Positions 43,201-52,087 of a DNA stretch of 64,000 nt are shown here, piece after piece (position 1 is the stretch's first letter; each line of letters begins with the position of its first letter). Under the pieces are notes generated by a model. The model was given only the letters and a program-made list of their open reading frames with translations. It searched no databases and was not told the origin of the DNA. A program made the translations under genes and the position numbers. The DNA is taken from NCBI GenBank assembly GCA_934047225.1, contig OW203990.1, positions 21,183,045-21,247,044 on the forward strand, written 5' to 3'. The stretch comes from Ypsolopha sequella (taxonomy: Eukaryota > Arthropoda > Insecta > Lepidoptera > Ypsolophidae).

Positions 43201-46200
43201 ACGCAGCAATGTCAAAAAGCGTTGCAGATTTGGTGATAAAGTTTTGTATTTTGTCCAAGTACGATTGACTTTTAGAATCTCTATTGAAATTTTTCGATAG
43301 AAGTCTGTACTGATTGCAATAAGAGAATATAAGCTGTTTTACCCTTAGGTTTGAAACGGTCGGAATGCCTGCTTTGTTCCAAACTTCAAAAATGGTTTGA
43401 GCCACTTCAGAAGCAATTACTTTTGCTTGTGGTTCTAAGCCACTTGGCTGTTTCTTTTCAAGACGAACACACTCATAATGCCTTAAAACTTCTTCATAGG
43501 TGGGCAAAGTAATATTTTCAATTTTTTTTGGATATTTATCAATAATGCGTATTTTTATTCGAGTTTTGGTATTTTTGGAACTTATTGGATTGGATGGCAT
43601 TGTTGTTCGTCTGTTGAATCACTTTTCTTTTTATCTGGAGAAACTTCACAACAGTACTAACAATAATTAAAACAAAAACGTCCGCCCGTCATTAAATTTT
43701 CAATCACACTGACAGCCGATGCGCGAGTGACGCGAAGGCGCGAAACGAGCCGAGATTGTCCGAACGACGATAGGTATTTAAAGCATTGTAAAAATAGTTA
43801 AAATGAACTTATTTTTGTTTTTTTCTAATGTTCACTATGGAAATATTAGAAAAACATGATATTATTATAAATACGGTGCGTAAAAATAACAAATATATCG
43901 TTCTAAAAAAAACGTTACTTAGCGTGTTTTTGTATATTTCTAGGCCTTTGAGCGAGCCAAAAGTACTATTTTTAATAAAAACTGTTAATGCAGTATTTAA
44001 ACGGATAACAAAATGCAACTTTTGAGACCTATTACATTCGAAAATTCGAAAGTTAAAAAAAATGACACACCCTAATAAGTAGGCACAAATAATATTTTTC
44101 GTGTTTTGCAAAAAGGCCATTGAAAATTTCATCCAATCGCGTTTTTCTTCAGTGAGAATCTTAATCAAATACTCAATAAACATTTAGCCAAAAATGACAT
44201 ACGTAGATGACGTTATAGTGGAGTAAATGGATTCGAGAAAACCCCATTTTTTTTGGTATCGCCTTAGTCAAGTGTCAAGACAGTATAGCTCCAACTGGTA
44301 CAAATGGCTGCTCATCCTTCATCAGACAAAAAACGACATGACTGACTCAACTAAGTGTTTTCGGACCCGCCAGGAAAGCTGGCTCCCTCAGTATCCGATG
44401 AGATACTCGGAGTTGTATGGCTCACTTACTTCCTGGGATGAAAATGCACGTATACATGCACGCCGAGCCCGGTTCCATTGTTATCTAATCACCTTGGTAC
44501 TGTAATGCCGGCTGTACACACTCGCCTCTCGCCGAGAGTCTTGGGCGAGAAGTTCTCGACGAAAGCACAGCATGTACACACTCGTTGCGTCATTTGAACA
44601 GCGGATATCGGCCACGATGGACCTAGAAACTGCTGCTGCCGTTTGTCTTTGTGCTGTTAGCCATAAGCGAATCCCGCTTCTTCTTTAAATCTTCAACGGG
44701 AATGTCTATCATGTTGCTTATTCGGACCCAAGCATCATGAATAAATTGTTTGTCTTTATGTTTTAAATGCTTTGGGTCCCAAATCACAGGTTCATTTTGA
44801 TAGCATTCTAAAAATTCTATTTCACGATCGTTGGACCACATTTTTAACCGATAGCGAACACGTCTTTACACAAATACAGTAAGCGGGCAACTAAATGAAC
44901 GTGTGTGTACATGCTTGGTCTCGTTTACCTCGCGAGAGCGGACAAAACACTTTGAATCGGCCACAAAAAACCGACACGCGGCCGAGGCGAACCGAGGCGA
45001 GAACCGAGCGGGCGAGACAAGGCGAGAGAGCATCATGTACACACTCGTTCTCGGTCAGTCTCGGGGTGTCTCGGCGAGTGTGTACAGCCGGCATAACAAT
45101 TGAAGTCTTGCAGAATGCGGCATTGCCGGAGCGAACCGGCGCATCGTGGGAGGAAGTAGAGTGCAGCCTCACAAGTACCCTTGGCTCGTGGCGCTGATGC
45201 TGGGACCAAAGCTGCACTGCGGGGGAGCCATCATCACGGACATGCATATTCTTTCAGCTGGTCATTGTATCACATTCGGGTTAGCATTATTAACTGCGCT
45301 TTTATAACCAGATTGCGCTCTTTAGGGACACTGAAGAAAGTCGTTCAGTGTGATCACCAGGTTTTAGATTTGTAACTACTCGCTTGAGAACGAATTCGGA
45401 AAGAATTCGAAACATGTCACGTATCGCGAGATAATTCATGTAAGTTTATCCGTTTTTATAGTAGTTTAGGCTACAAGGCAAAAAGGAATAAATTACGAGG
45501 ATGATTTGTGTTTTAAACGTATCCGTGTAATTTATTCCTCTTACGCCCGTGTATCATACTACGTTTTTCAATGCATAGTGGGAGGAAATGAAACAAATAT
45601 TAATATTAATTTCAGCTTAATTGGCGTAATTATATACTGGGTTGCGAATAAGTACGACCATAGATATCTGAACCGATGAGATATGGTAAGGGGGCGTAGC
45701 GCTTGTGAACGAACGCATGTGGCCAAAAATAGCCCTGATGCGAGACCCAATGTCAATATCAGTAGAGATGTGATGTGGTGTTGTCTTCGGCTACAGGTTG
45801 ACGCGCAGCCCTCTTTTTGCATGTGCTCTATTAGTGTGCGTGAGAAATATGAGTAGGTACTGTGGTTTTTGTGTCTATGTCGGTAAAATAAGTGGGAGGA
45901 AACGTAGAGACATCTGAGCACGAACAATTAGAGTAAAAAGGCAAATCTCATCTGATCTGAGGGTGTGACGACGATTAATCGTATTTAAAATTAAATTTCT
46001 AGTGTCCACTTCAAGGATTTGAAAGTGAACGTGGGGATGCACGACCGCCTCGACAACAACTTTCAGGAGTTGCGCATCGCCAACGGAGTGAAACACCCTT
46101 CCTTCACCTCGAATGCTGTGAGGGACATCAATGACATCGCCGTGCTCACCCTGAATCAGCAATTGATGTTCTCGGACAGAATCAGACCCATCTGTTTACC

Positions 46201-49200
46201 TAGCCCTGGTACGATCAGTATTTTGTCACCTTGTCTTTCATTTACAACTTTTCGTTCGCCCGTTACACTTCCGCTGGATTCCACTGCAATCTGCTATATT
46301 AAGGTAGCTTATGTACCTAGCAATGGGAGATAATATGAATGAAATGTCGTTGCTGTCGTCGTCGGTCAGCTGTCCAGCGGGGGTTGCGGGTGTCAGCTGG
46401 ATGATGAGAATGGAGAACCGCCAAGCTTGGAAAGGCCTATGTCCAGCAGTGGACGAAAACAGGCTGATAGATGCGTGGATGGTGGATGCAATAGACAAAA
46501 CCAAAATTAAATTTTTGCTACGAATCAGTGGCTATCTCGAATTTTATACGAGTATTAGCCATTTTGAAATAAGGGTCCCAATGGAGCCTGAGAGGTTAAT
46601 GGTTGTCTAATTGTAATTTCTGAATTCAAAAATGTATGTTTTCACATTTCACTACAAGATTTGACATTATTAGTGCACTGGGTGGTAAGATGAAGTTGTG
46701 GAAGCTGGAAACTGGTAATTGTACTCGTCACTCGTCCATACGAATAACTTTTACTGCAAAGCCATCAATCGAATCGTGAAAAAAAAATCTGCTCTTCCAT
46801 AGAAAAGTAACATAGCTACCCGACCAAAATGTGTGAGGCAACCGTGTTTTTTTTCGATTACTTAATTTCTTTCTGGAAAAGTACTTCGTATAGACGAGTA
46901 CTATCGCCAGTTTCCGGCTTCCACAACTTCATCTTAACACCCTGTATAGGTAACATTTAAGAAGTGGTGCTCCTCGGCTGACCTTTTTGTTTTTGTACTA
47001 TTTTTCATAGGGGCCAATTATTGATTTTTTTAAATACCAGCATAAATTTCTGGAAGAAATCGTCCGAGAACAAAAATCAAGATACCGTTGGACTCAACAG
47101 ACACAGCACCTTTTTGGACCAGATATTTATTCTACCCCCTCTTACATGATCTGCCGGAGGCACCACTGCTCATATACTTGAATTGTGCCAAGTTTCAACC
47201 CAACAGGTTAAAGTGCAAGGTTGGGTCCCTTAACCTCTGTACCATATGAATGCTTCAGAAGCCGAGCTATTGGAAATATACTTATATTTTAATATTTGTG
47301 TAAAACACTGCATTTTTTGCCCGGTGTCTCCACATTCTTATGCTAGTACTATTACCCAAATTAGATTTCGAACTTGTTTTGTAATTTTAATGTGTTTATA
47401 ATGCTTTTAATAGTGTAGAGTGTTTCTATTGAAACAGTTACAAATATCACATTCCTTACAGATTTTAATTTCAACAATGTCGCACTGACGGTTGCCGGCT
47501 GGGGCAAGACTCGGCAAGGAGCTCTGACATCATCTAGATTCTTACTGGAAACAAGGGTTCGTGTGGTCAGTGGCGAAGACTGCAGGAAAGCGACGGTTTA
47601 TCAGGAGAACTTGGAGTCAGATACGATGATGTGCGCTTACGCTATAGGAACTGATGCATGCCAGGTATTGTAACCATTTTTATTTTGATCTCTGTTCTCA
47701 AATATTCTCATAGGTTCGGCGAAAAACTAGGGAAATGGGAAACTCTTAGGTTACTTACAAAAAAATATATACCTAAAAATGAAATCCTTATGGTATACCT
47801 CGTGTGTCCATATAACTGTTTATCCCTAGTCTGTCACAGCCCTTACTGCGCGATAAATAAAGCAATCAACTTGAAATCTTATTTGTCCACCCACACCTAG
47901 ATTCAGAGATATTCGTTTTAAAATATTTGTTCTCTATTGTAAAAGGGGCTCGCCCTTTCTACCAAAATTTTAGTGCTTGGATCAGGATCAACGGGGCATG
48001 CCCTGATTGGTTTTACACCTTAGAGGAGTTAGACAAGGATATGTAGCGTCACCGTAGCTATTCAATCTATTTATGGACAGTTGTTTAAATAATTTAAAGG
48101 AGCGCGAATGTGTACTGAAGTTAGGGGAACTACTTATCAAATGCCTCTTATACGCCGATGACCAATTTCTCCTTGCTTCATCGAGGGATGAGCTGCAAAA
48201 AATGATTACCATTATGGAAGATGCTTTTGAAAAGAAAGGAATGAAAATAAATGTAAAAAAAAAAGGTAATGGTGATAGAGAGGAATGAAGTTGAGACAAG
48301 GAAGTAGAGCAGGTTAACGCGTTTGTCTATCTGGGTGTTCTATTTACACGCGATGGAAAGTATGACGGTAAAATTGAAAGTAAAGTGAATGCGTCAAATC
48401 AAGTGAACGGAGTCCTGCACTCCTTTATGGGTAGCCAAAGTGTGACTGCAAAGGCACGATTGGCGGTTCATAATGGAGTGTTGGGTCCTACACTTATGTA
48501 TGGTAGTGAATGTTGGGTATGGCAAGATAAAGATCAAAGTAAAGGCTGCTTGTAAGCAGTTTTTTCCAATATTATGTCGTATGTTGTATGACATGTCTAA
48601 TAAATCAATATGTTACCTACTCAACTCATACTTGTTTTTATTTTTACCAAAGTTTTAAATGTACGTACCTCATCACTAAACGCAGCTGTCATAGGTGCCG
48701 TGTCTCGTTGCTCCTAGTGTAAGTACGGGACTCTCAATGCGCGAGTAAAATTCGCACTAGCCCAAATAGAAAATGAAAATAAATTTCACTGAAATGTTTT
48801 CTTACAGGGTGATAGTGGAGGACCGCTTTTTGCAACACATGATGTGACAAGTAATAGAAAATGGTATCATGTTGGTGAGTATTTATACTGTGCGGTATTA
48901 ACTTATTCTTCCACATAATGTAGTTTTAGCAATGACATTAGAAGAAAGTGTAGATAGGTAAGATTCGAACTTCTAAAACGGCACACAACATAAATCACTT
49001 TAGCCAATTACGTCAATTGCAATGTCACATAAGGGCAGATCCAGCCTGCGAGCCAGGGGGGGGTCACCGGCTCCGAATTAGTCCAAATATGGAAAGACAA
49101 ATATTTTGTGAAAAGTTCCTTGGACCAGAGTTGCGTTCAGTTTGATCGCCCGCCGACACCCGCTCATCACTGACAGCAGAATACAAATTGAGCACGTGTA

Positions 49201-51606
49201 AAAGAGATGTCATGATCGCCGGGCGATCAAGCCGCCGATCAAGCTGAACGAAGCCCAGGCCCCGTAGAACAATGTTTAATCGTGCGCGACGCGACTTAGG
49301 TGAATCACAGGTGCCAGGAGTGTGACATACTTTAAAAACATCGTGTCAAGCTCCTCGCACTTGTGATTCAACTAAGTCGCGTCCCGCACGATTAAACACT
49401 GTGCTACGGGTGCTGGATTTAGACCGGCGCGGCGGCGACCTCTTGCTCACAAGGTAAGTGCTCTCCCAACTGAGCTACCGAGGTCCTCATGTGGTAATCT
49501 CGATATAGTGACTCAAATATTTGTTTTTCTACTAAAAGTTGTATCTGCCTGAGGCTAAAAACGCAAATAATACAAGAAATTTCTACCCAGTTAAGTTAAT
49601 AATTAATTTATAATCTTAATAGATATTTTTGTAAACTGAATTTTGCTCTTAGGTATCGTCTCATGGGGCATTGACTGTGCAAAGCCGGATTATCCAGGTA
49701 GGACAATTCATGAAACTAAAAATCAGAAATCTTGAGTTATTTTTTTAAATTAATTATTGTCTTAGTTGTTAATGGGCGATTTACATATTTTTTTACCATT
49801 TCTATATCCATCCATGACTTCGCTTCCATGTCCGTCCAAGTACAGGATGTACTAACAAGACCGCCTTGAGCCCGGCGTGAGACAGGGGGATGTTATTTCC
49901 CCAAAACTGTTTGCCGCCGCATTGGAGGACGTCTTTAAAACACTGGACTGGCATGCTCGAGCCATAAATGTGAACGGAGAGTACATTTCACATCTTCGCT
50001 TTGCCGATGACATCGTCATAATGACGCTTGCAATCGCTGCAAAACTGGAGGAAATGATGCGCAGCCTAAGTGATTCTTCCAGATGAGTGGCCCTGCAGAT
50101 GAACTTGGATAAGACTAAGGTCATGTTCAACTGTCATGTCATCCAAAGGCCAGTAACCGTCAACAATGTCAGCAATTACGTTGTTAAAAAATATGTTTAC
50201 CTGGGTCAAGCTATCCAGCTGTGTAAAAACAACTTCGGCTGACAGAAGAATATGCTTGGGGTGGGTAGCATTCGGGAAGTTGCGTCACATATTTACGTCA
50301 CCAATACCGCAGTGCTTAAAGGCTAAAGTATACAACCAGTGCGTCCTTCCAGTGATGACGTACGGCGCTGAGACGTGGTCTCTTACCAAAGGCTTGAGCC
50401 GCCGATTTAAGCTCGCTCAGTGTGCTATGGAGCGGGCTATGCTTGCGATATCTCTGATGGATAAAATCCGAAACGAAGATATCCGTCAGAGATCGAAGGT
50501 GACCGACATAGCCTGCCGAATCAGTACGTTGAAGTGGCAGTGGACTGGCCATATTTGTCGCCGACATGATGACCGTTGGGGCCGTAAGGCATTGGAATGG
50601 AGACCACGTACAGCAAAGCGTAGCGTAGTTCCGAGTGTGAACTGTGAAATGCAAGTCACAATCCTTACTCGTTACACCCGCGTTTCACCGACGATTATTA
50701 CGTCCCAACGTAATGGGTGGTGAGCCCTATCGCCGTACTTCGGGCACAAAACACACTTTTTAAGGCATACACGTTTCCTTACGATGTTTTCTTTGACTGT
50801 TCAGCAAGTGGTAATAACAAAAATACTATTACATACTCGTATAAATTCCGAAAAACTTATTAGTATACGCCCTACCGGGGATCGAACCTGGGTCTCAATA
50901 TTGAGAGGCCAGCCTTCTACCCCATCTTCTTCTTCTTCTTCTTGGTGGGCTCGGTTTCCGCACCTAGTCTCTTACTTGGACCTTTGTGCGTGGAAAGTGT
51001 GGAGCCGGCTATTCCAGCCAGCCCAGCTCTCACCAGAATCCCAAGAGGTGCCCTAGGTCGCCACAGGATTGGCGAAGCGTCCCCGGTTCACCGAGGATCT
51101 TAGCCCGTTGTGTGCTGACGCCTACGCAGTCTATCGTCACGTGGGTCGGCGTTTCTTCGGTCTCCATACAAGCTCTGCATAGAGGACTGTCCGTCAGACC
51201 TATATTATAGAAATGTCTGTTGAGGTTACTATGTTCCGTAATTATCCCTACCATCATGCGAAGGTTCAGTCTATTGAGAAGTAGTTTCTTTGTCAGGCGA
51301 CGGTCCACGGTGGGTAGAACCGCTTTCGTCTGTCTACAAGTTGTCATGCTTGCCCATCGCTCAGCATGTTGAGAGCTGGTTCTCTCACGCAGCCAGCCTT
51401 CTACCCCATATAGTATATAATAATTAGAATAAAATATATAATTTCTACACAAAAATGTCCAGAATTTATATATATTATGTTATTCTATTATGTAACGCAT
51501 GACTGACTTAGTCTACATATTTATTTCAGGAGTTTACACGATGGTATCAAAATATGTTGGCTGGATCAAACAAGAAACTAAGGATGGATTTTACTGTTCA
51601 CGTTAA
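37291..51606 (+). CDS. Trypsin-like serine protease SP3, complete, eight exons
   Basis: Exons 37291-37335, 40240-40273, 45114-45279, 46003-46208, 47462-47664, 48808-48874, 49653-49697, 51530-51606 give 280 residues with consistent phases. Residues 1-15 are a signal peptide (MKINCVVLCLLLVKT). A short propeptide with NGSCECG ends at Arg36; cleavage exposes IVGG, so it is made as a zymogen. The triad is complete: His77 (LSAGHC), Asp126 (INDIAVLTL), Ser221 (GDSGGP). Asp215, six residues before Ser221, predicts cleavage after Arg or Lys. SWGIDC and PGVYTM complete the pocket. Exon 4 is exactly 206 bases, as in SPH2. Intron 2 holds a 3.1-kb transposon and a Harbinger-like element that ends 20 bases before exon 3. 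The substrate is unknown. Confidence 0.92.
37387..37535 (+). repeat. Family H repeat
   Basis: GGGACTGTGAAATGCAAGAC, ACCCACATTTCGCCAACGAT and CGCCGTTAATCAGGC match the 50636-50750 copy in order. Confidence 0.65.
37929..38220 (-). pseudogene. LINE reverse-transcriptase C-terminal fragment
   Basis: The minus strand reads YLRDRYEYIFLRDKQVRSHT, then IKLWNSLPHTIRDSPSIGVF, the standard end of Jockey/CR1-group ORF2 proteins. The frame is open over about 95 codons but has no start or catalytic part. Confidence 0.8.
39262..39310 (+). repeat. LINE ORF end fragment
   Basis: GATCGTAGCAGATGGAAATC encodes DRSRWKS-type residues (then VVSAYPSG) seen at the C-terminus of some RTE-like LINEs. The same sequence recurs at 57914-57960. 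Confidence 0.5.
39493..39736 (+). repeat. MITE family B, copy 3 (right end lost)
   Basis: CATACAGATTCATGAGTTCA through AGCTGACACTTTTCAAAAAT matches copy 2; the part after this is missing. Confidence 0.75.
39795..40160. repeat. Long palindromic element, arms about 150 bases
   Basis: GAGGCCTGCGGAGCAATCCT at the left and AGGATTGCTCCGTAGGCCTC at the right. CATACAAACGAAATACCAAA, then AACCATTTGTAAAT, and their complements follow inward. It ends 79 bases before SP3 exon 2. No coding. Confidence 0.9.
40624..40851. repeat. Inverted-repeat element, arms about 110 bases
   Basis: CATCGTCCAAATACATACTG and CAGTATGAATTTGGACGATG-like ends (right: AAGTATGAATTTGGACGATG); centre GAGTGAATTACTATGG-type arms meet at CACTCTCAGTCCTGAGTG. 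Related phrases at 58560-58615 and 60048-60115. Confidence 0.8.
40997..44074 (-). mobile_element. Autonomous DNA transposon of uncertain superfamily, 8-bp target duplication
   Basis: 3,078 bp with ends TAGGGTGTGTCA and TGACACACCCTA (12-bp perfect). ATAAGTAG is duplicated at 40989-40996 and 44075-44082. Two subterminal inverted pairs are kept: TCAAAAGTTGCAT (41058-41070, complement 44013-44025) and TACTTTTGGCTCGCTCAAA (41117-41135, complement 43947-43965), likely transposase-binding sites. One long ORF fills the centre. The perfect duplication and open frame suggest a recent insertion. Confidence 0.92.
41363..43600 (-). CDS. Putative transposase, 745 residues, intronless
   Basis: ATG 43598-43600; the frame is open to 41363. 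Residues 126-150 hold a Cys cluster (LFDIAACKCKDYTICKCGK), possibly zinc-binding, followed by FIEDQRTFRRMVIGKIDK. Residues 190-245 are Ser/Arg-rich with a KRKRK nuclear signal. The core shows FFDGRKDQT (Asp319), VGCDGTNTNTGR (Asp393), LICQLHANELPLRHL (C422, H425) and a late TQSVERAV (Glu702). The order D, D, C..H, E is like hAT-type RNase H transposases, but I cannot place it in a named family. I recall unannotated arthropod proteins with the same blocks; this is unverified. Position within perfect terminal repeats makes the transposase role likely. Confidence 0.75.
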   Translation of the reverse strand: MPSNPISSKNTKTRIKIRIIDKYPKKIENITLPTYEEVLRHYECVRLEKKQPSGLEPQAKVIASEVAQTIFEVWNKAGIPTVSNLRVKQLIFSYCNQYRLLSKNFNRDSKSQSYLDKIQNFITKSATLFDIAACKCKDYTICKCGKNKTVPVKERPFIEDQRTFRRMVIGKIDKTTTEILQKKNERAQERQNRRRGPPTTDSPKPCTSTCISDSSSDSETVKISNTDFNQEVPSVKSKRKRKLAPIQYEKLAEVCDRYGVSYRAGAAIASATLSDTRKKSTSSPPVIIDHSKLRRRRIQRRDILMKTRKFNVLEALFFDGRKDQTMYCVRDRNRLYRRTKVEEHVTLVQEPGSIYLGHVTPSSGTSRDIEQVMFSSLTERNIKLDSLIAVGCDGTNTNTGRKNGIIVLLEKRLQRPLQWLICQLHANELPLRHLIQHLDGKTSGPNAFSGPLGKLLKNCETREIKQFEPIAVSLPDLSATKLSTDQQYLYEICLAVSTGVVSHHLSKRSPGKMSHARWLTSANRILRVYVSTEQPTSEMILLANYICRTYAPTWFQIKFHSSCKDGARNLWFLIKNSRYLDDSIKKIVDPVIQRNAYFAHPENLLLSMLTDDNKVIRELGCRKVLKARASQKPMSRSFIIPQINFDCENYYDMIPWQEEIFVITKPPLLRSLKTEDLETVVAKGNIEIFDFPKFPCHTQSVERAVKLTTEAAGSVAGQKSREGLIAAKQNSRKIMPKFNSKKDFK
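44506..45093 (-). mobile_element. PIF/Harbinger-like non-autonomous element
   Basis: Ends TGCCGGCTGTACACACTCGC and, in complement, the same first 20 bases. TAA at 44503-44505 and 45094-45096 fits the 3-bp target of this superfamily. It carries part of a MADF/Myb-like ORF, the second gene type of Harbinger elements. The transposase is absent. Confidence 0.82.
44626..44841 (-). pseudogene. MADF (Myb/SANT-like) domain fragment
   Basis: 72 residues; FLECYQNEPVIWDPKHLKHK and DAWVRISNMIDIPVEDLKKK match the first two helices and conserved Trp residues of MADF domains. After KKKRDSLMA the frame departs into unrelated Ser-rich codons and stops, so the third helix is cut. It likely came from the DNA-binding partner protein of the Harbinger transposase. 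Confidence 0.75.
45459..45600 (+). repeat. Dispersed repeat family D, short copy 3
   Basis: Left part only, TAGTAGTTTAGGCTAC to GGAAATGAAAC, in SP3 intron 3. Confidence 0.75.
46340..46492 (+). repeat. RTE-type LINE 3' end, copy 3
   Basis: Encodes LGKAYVQQWTKTG and stop near 46430-46470, then GATGCGTGGATGG tail. It lies in SP3 intron 4. Confidence 0.7.
46672..46948. repeat. MITE family L, copy 2
   Basis: AGATGAAGTTGTGGAAGCTG on the left and the complement on the right, ending CACCCTGTATA. The rest of SP3 intron 4 up to 47461 shows no gene. Confidence 0.8.
48018..48545 (+). pseudogene. LINE reverse-transcriptase fragment
   Basis: GVRQGYVASP, a stop in place of Trp, then LFNLFMDSCLNNLKE and the catalytic YADD in LLYADDQFLLASS. 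After a frameshift near 48275, VNAFVYLGVLFTRDGKYDGK and GPTLMYGSECWVW follow. It lies in SP3 intron 5 in sense orientation. Confidence 0.85.
49129..49256. repeat. MITE family K, copy 2
   Basis: GAGTTGCGTTCAGTTTGATC on the left, GATCAAGCTGAACGAAGCCC on the right. Confidence 0.75.
49259..49411. repeat. MITE family O, copy 1
   Basis: CCCGTAGAACAATGTTTAAT against ATTAAACACTGTGCTACGGG; inner arms with GATTCAACTAAGTCGCGT. It directly abuts MITE K. Other copies: 54690-54831, 55746-55884, 55889-56019. Confidence 0.85.
49413..49490 (-). other. tRNA-derived (SINE-like) sequence
   Basis: The minus strand reads GGTAGCTCAGTTGGGAGAGC, a perfect D arm and box A, followed by a plausible anticodon arm. The T arm is decayed (GGTCTAAATCC), so it is not a working tRNA gene. 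Confidence 0.65.
49857..50635 (+). pseudogene. RTE-clade LINE fragment, broken
   Basis: GVRQGDVISPKLFAAALEDV, HLRFADDIVIM with the catalytic FADD, VFNQ-type thumb VYNQCVLPVMTYGAETWSLT and CAMERAMLAISLMDKIRNED, then KWQWTGHICRRHDDRWGRKA. A TGA after SLSDSSR and frame changes near 50085-50165 disable it. It stops at GKRSV, where a family H repeat begins. It lies in SP3 intron 7. Confidence 0.88.
50636..50750 (+). repeat. Family H repeat abutting the RTE fragment
   Basis: GTGTGAACTGTGAAATGCAA through CGCCGTACTTCGGGCAC. Confidence 0.65.
50868..50925 (-). other. tRNA-derived sequence, interrupted by a LINE
   Basis: The minus strand contains CCCAGGTTCGATCCCCGG, a T arm and box B, and an upstream hairpin CTCAATATTGAG. 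Its 5' part was separated by the LINE insertion 50926-51391. Confidence 0.55.
50926..51391 (-). mobile_element. 5'-truncated LINE with 18-bp target duplication
   Basis: GCCAGCCTTCTACCCCAT at 50908-50925 is repeated at 51392-51409. The insert, on the minus strand, encodes the end of an ORF with LRMMVGIITEHSNLNRHFYN and LCRACMETEETPTHVTIDC (Cx2C..Hx4C zinc knuckle), and ends in AAG units instead of poly(A). A tail with a zinc knuckle points to LINEs of the I/LOA/R1 range. Confidence 0.88.
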
Positions 51607-51688
51607 GCTAGACCAATTAGTTTATATTAAGTGTTCCAAGTGCATGATATGATGGACGATTGTGTGATAATTTTGATAAAAAATTGCA

Positions 51689-51699
51689 AATAAAATAAA
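51689..51699 (+). terminator. Poly(A) signals of SP3
   Basis: Two overlapping AATAAA hexamers 83 and 88 bases after the SP3 stop. The spacer to SP4 (to 52087) holds no gene I can support. Confidence 0.7.
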
Positions 51700-52087
51700 G
51701 TTTTCGATCCTAATTACCACTTAATTGTATGTTTCAACAATGTTTGTATTTTTATGCTTTTACAAAACCACTTAAGTTGGCTGGTGATAAGAAAAGCGAG
51801 ATTACTTTGAAACGACTGAATTTTTTATGAGACATGAGTCGCAATCGTGTAATCGGACGAAGAATGGCTGCAAGGAAATATTTTGGTCAGAAATATTGTA
51901 GAGTTTGCACAACCGTATTGAGTGACAGGTCCTGTAATTAGGTTTTTGACGGGTATAACATACCTTGTCGCTGTAAATTAAAACAGATTTACAGCGTGGA
52001 TAATCTGGATACGAACACAAAGGTGCGTCGAATACACACACACATAGCCACTTCGCGTCGTCGCAAGGTGTTGTGTCAAATACAGTT

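Noticed and set aside
44895..45197. 100-codon frame overlapping SP3 exon 3
   Set aside because: It reads through the Harbinger-like right end into the exon in the wrong frame; the true exon frame gives CGIAGANRRIVGG.
51802..52041. 79-codon cysteine-rich frame on the minus strand between SP3 and SP4
   Set aside because: No signal peptide and no recognised cysteine pattern, and it covers the likely promoter of SP4. Chance cannot be excluded.
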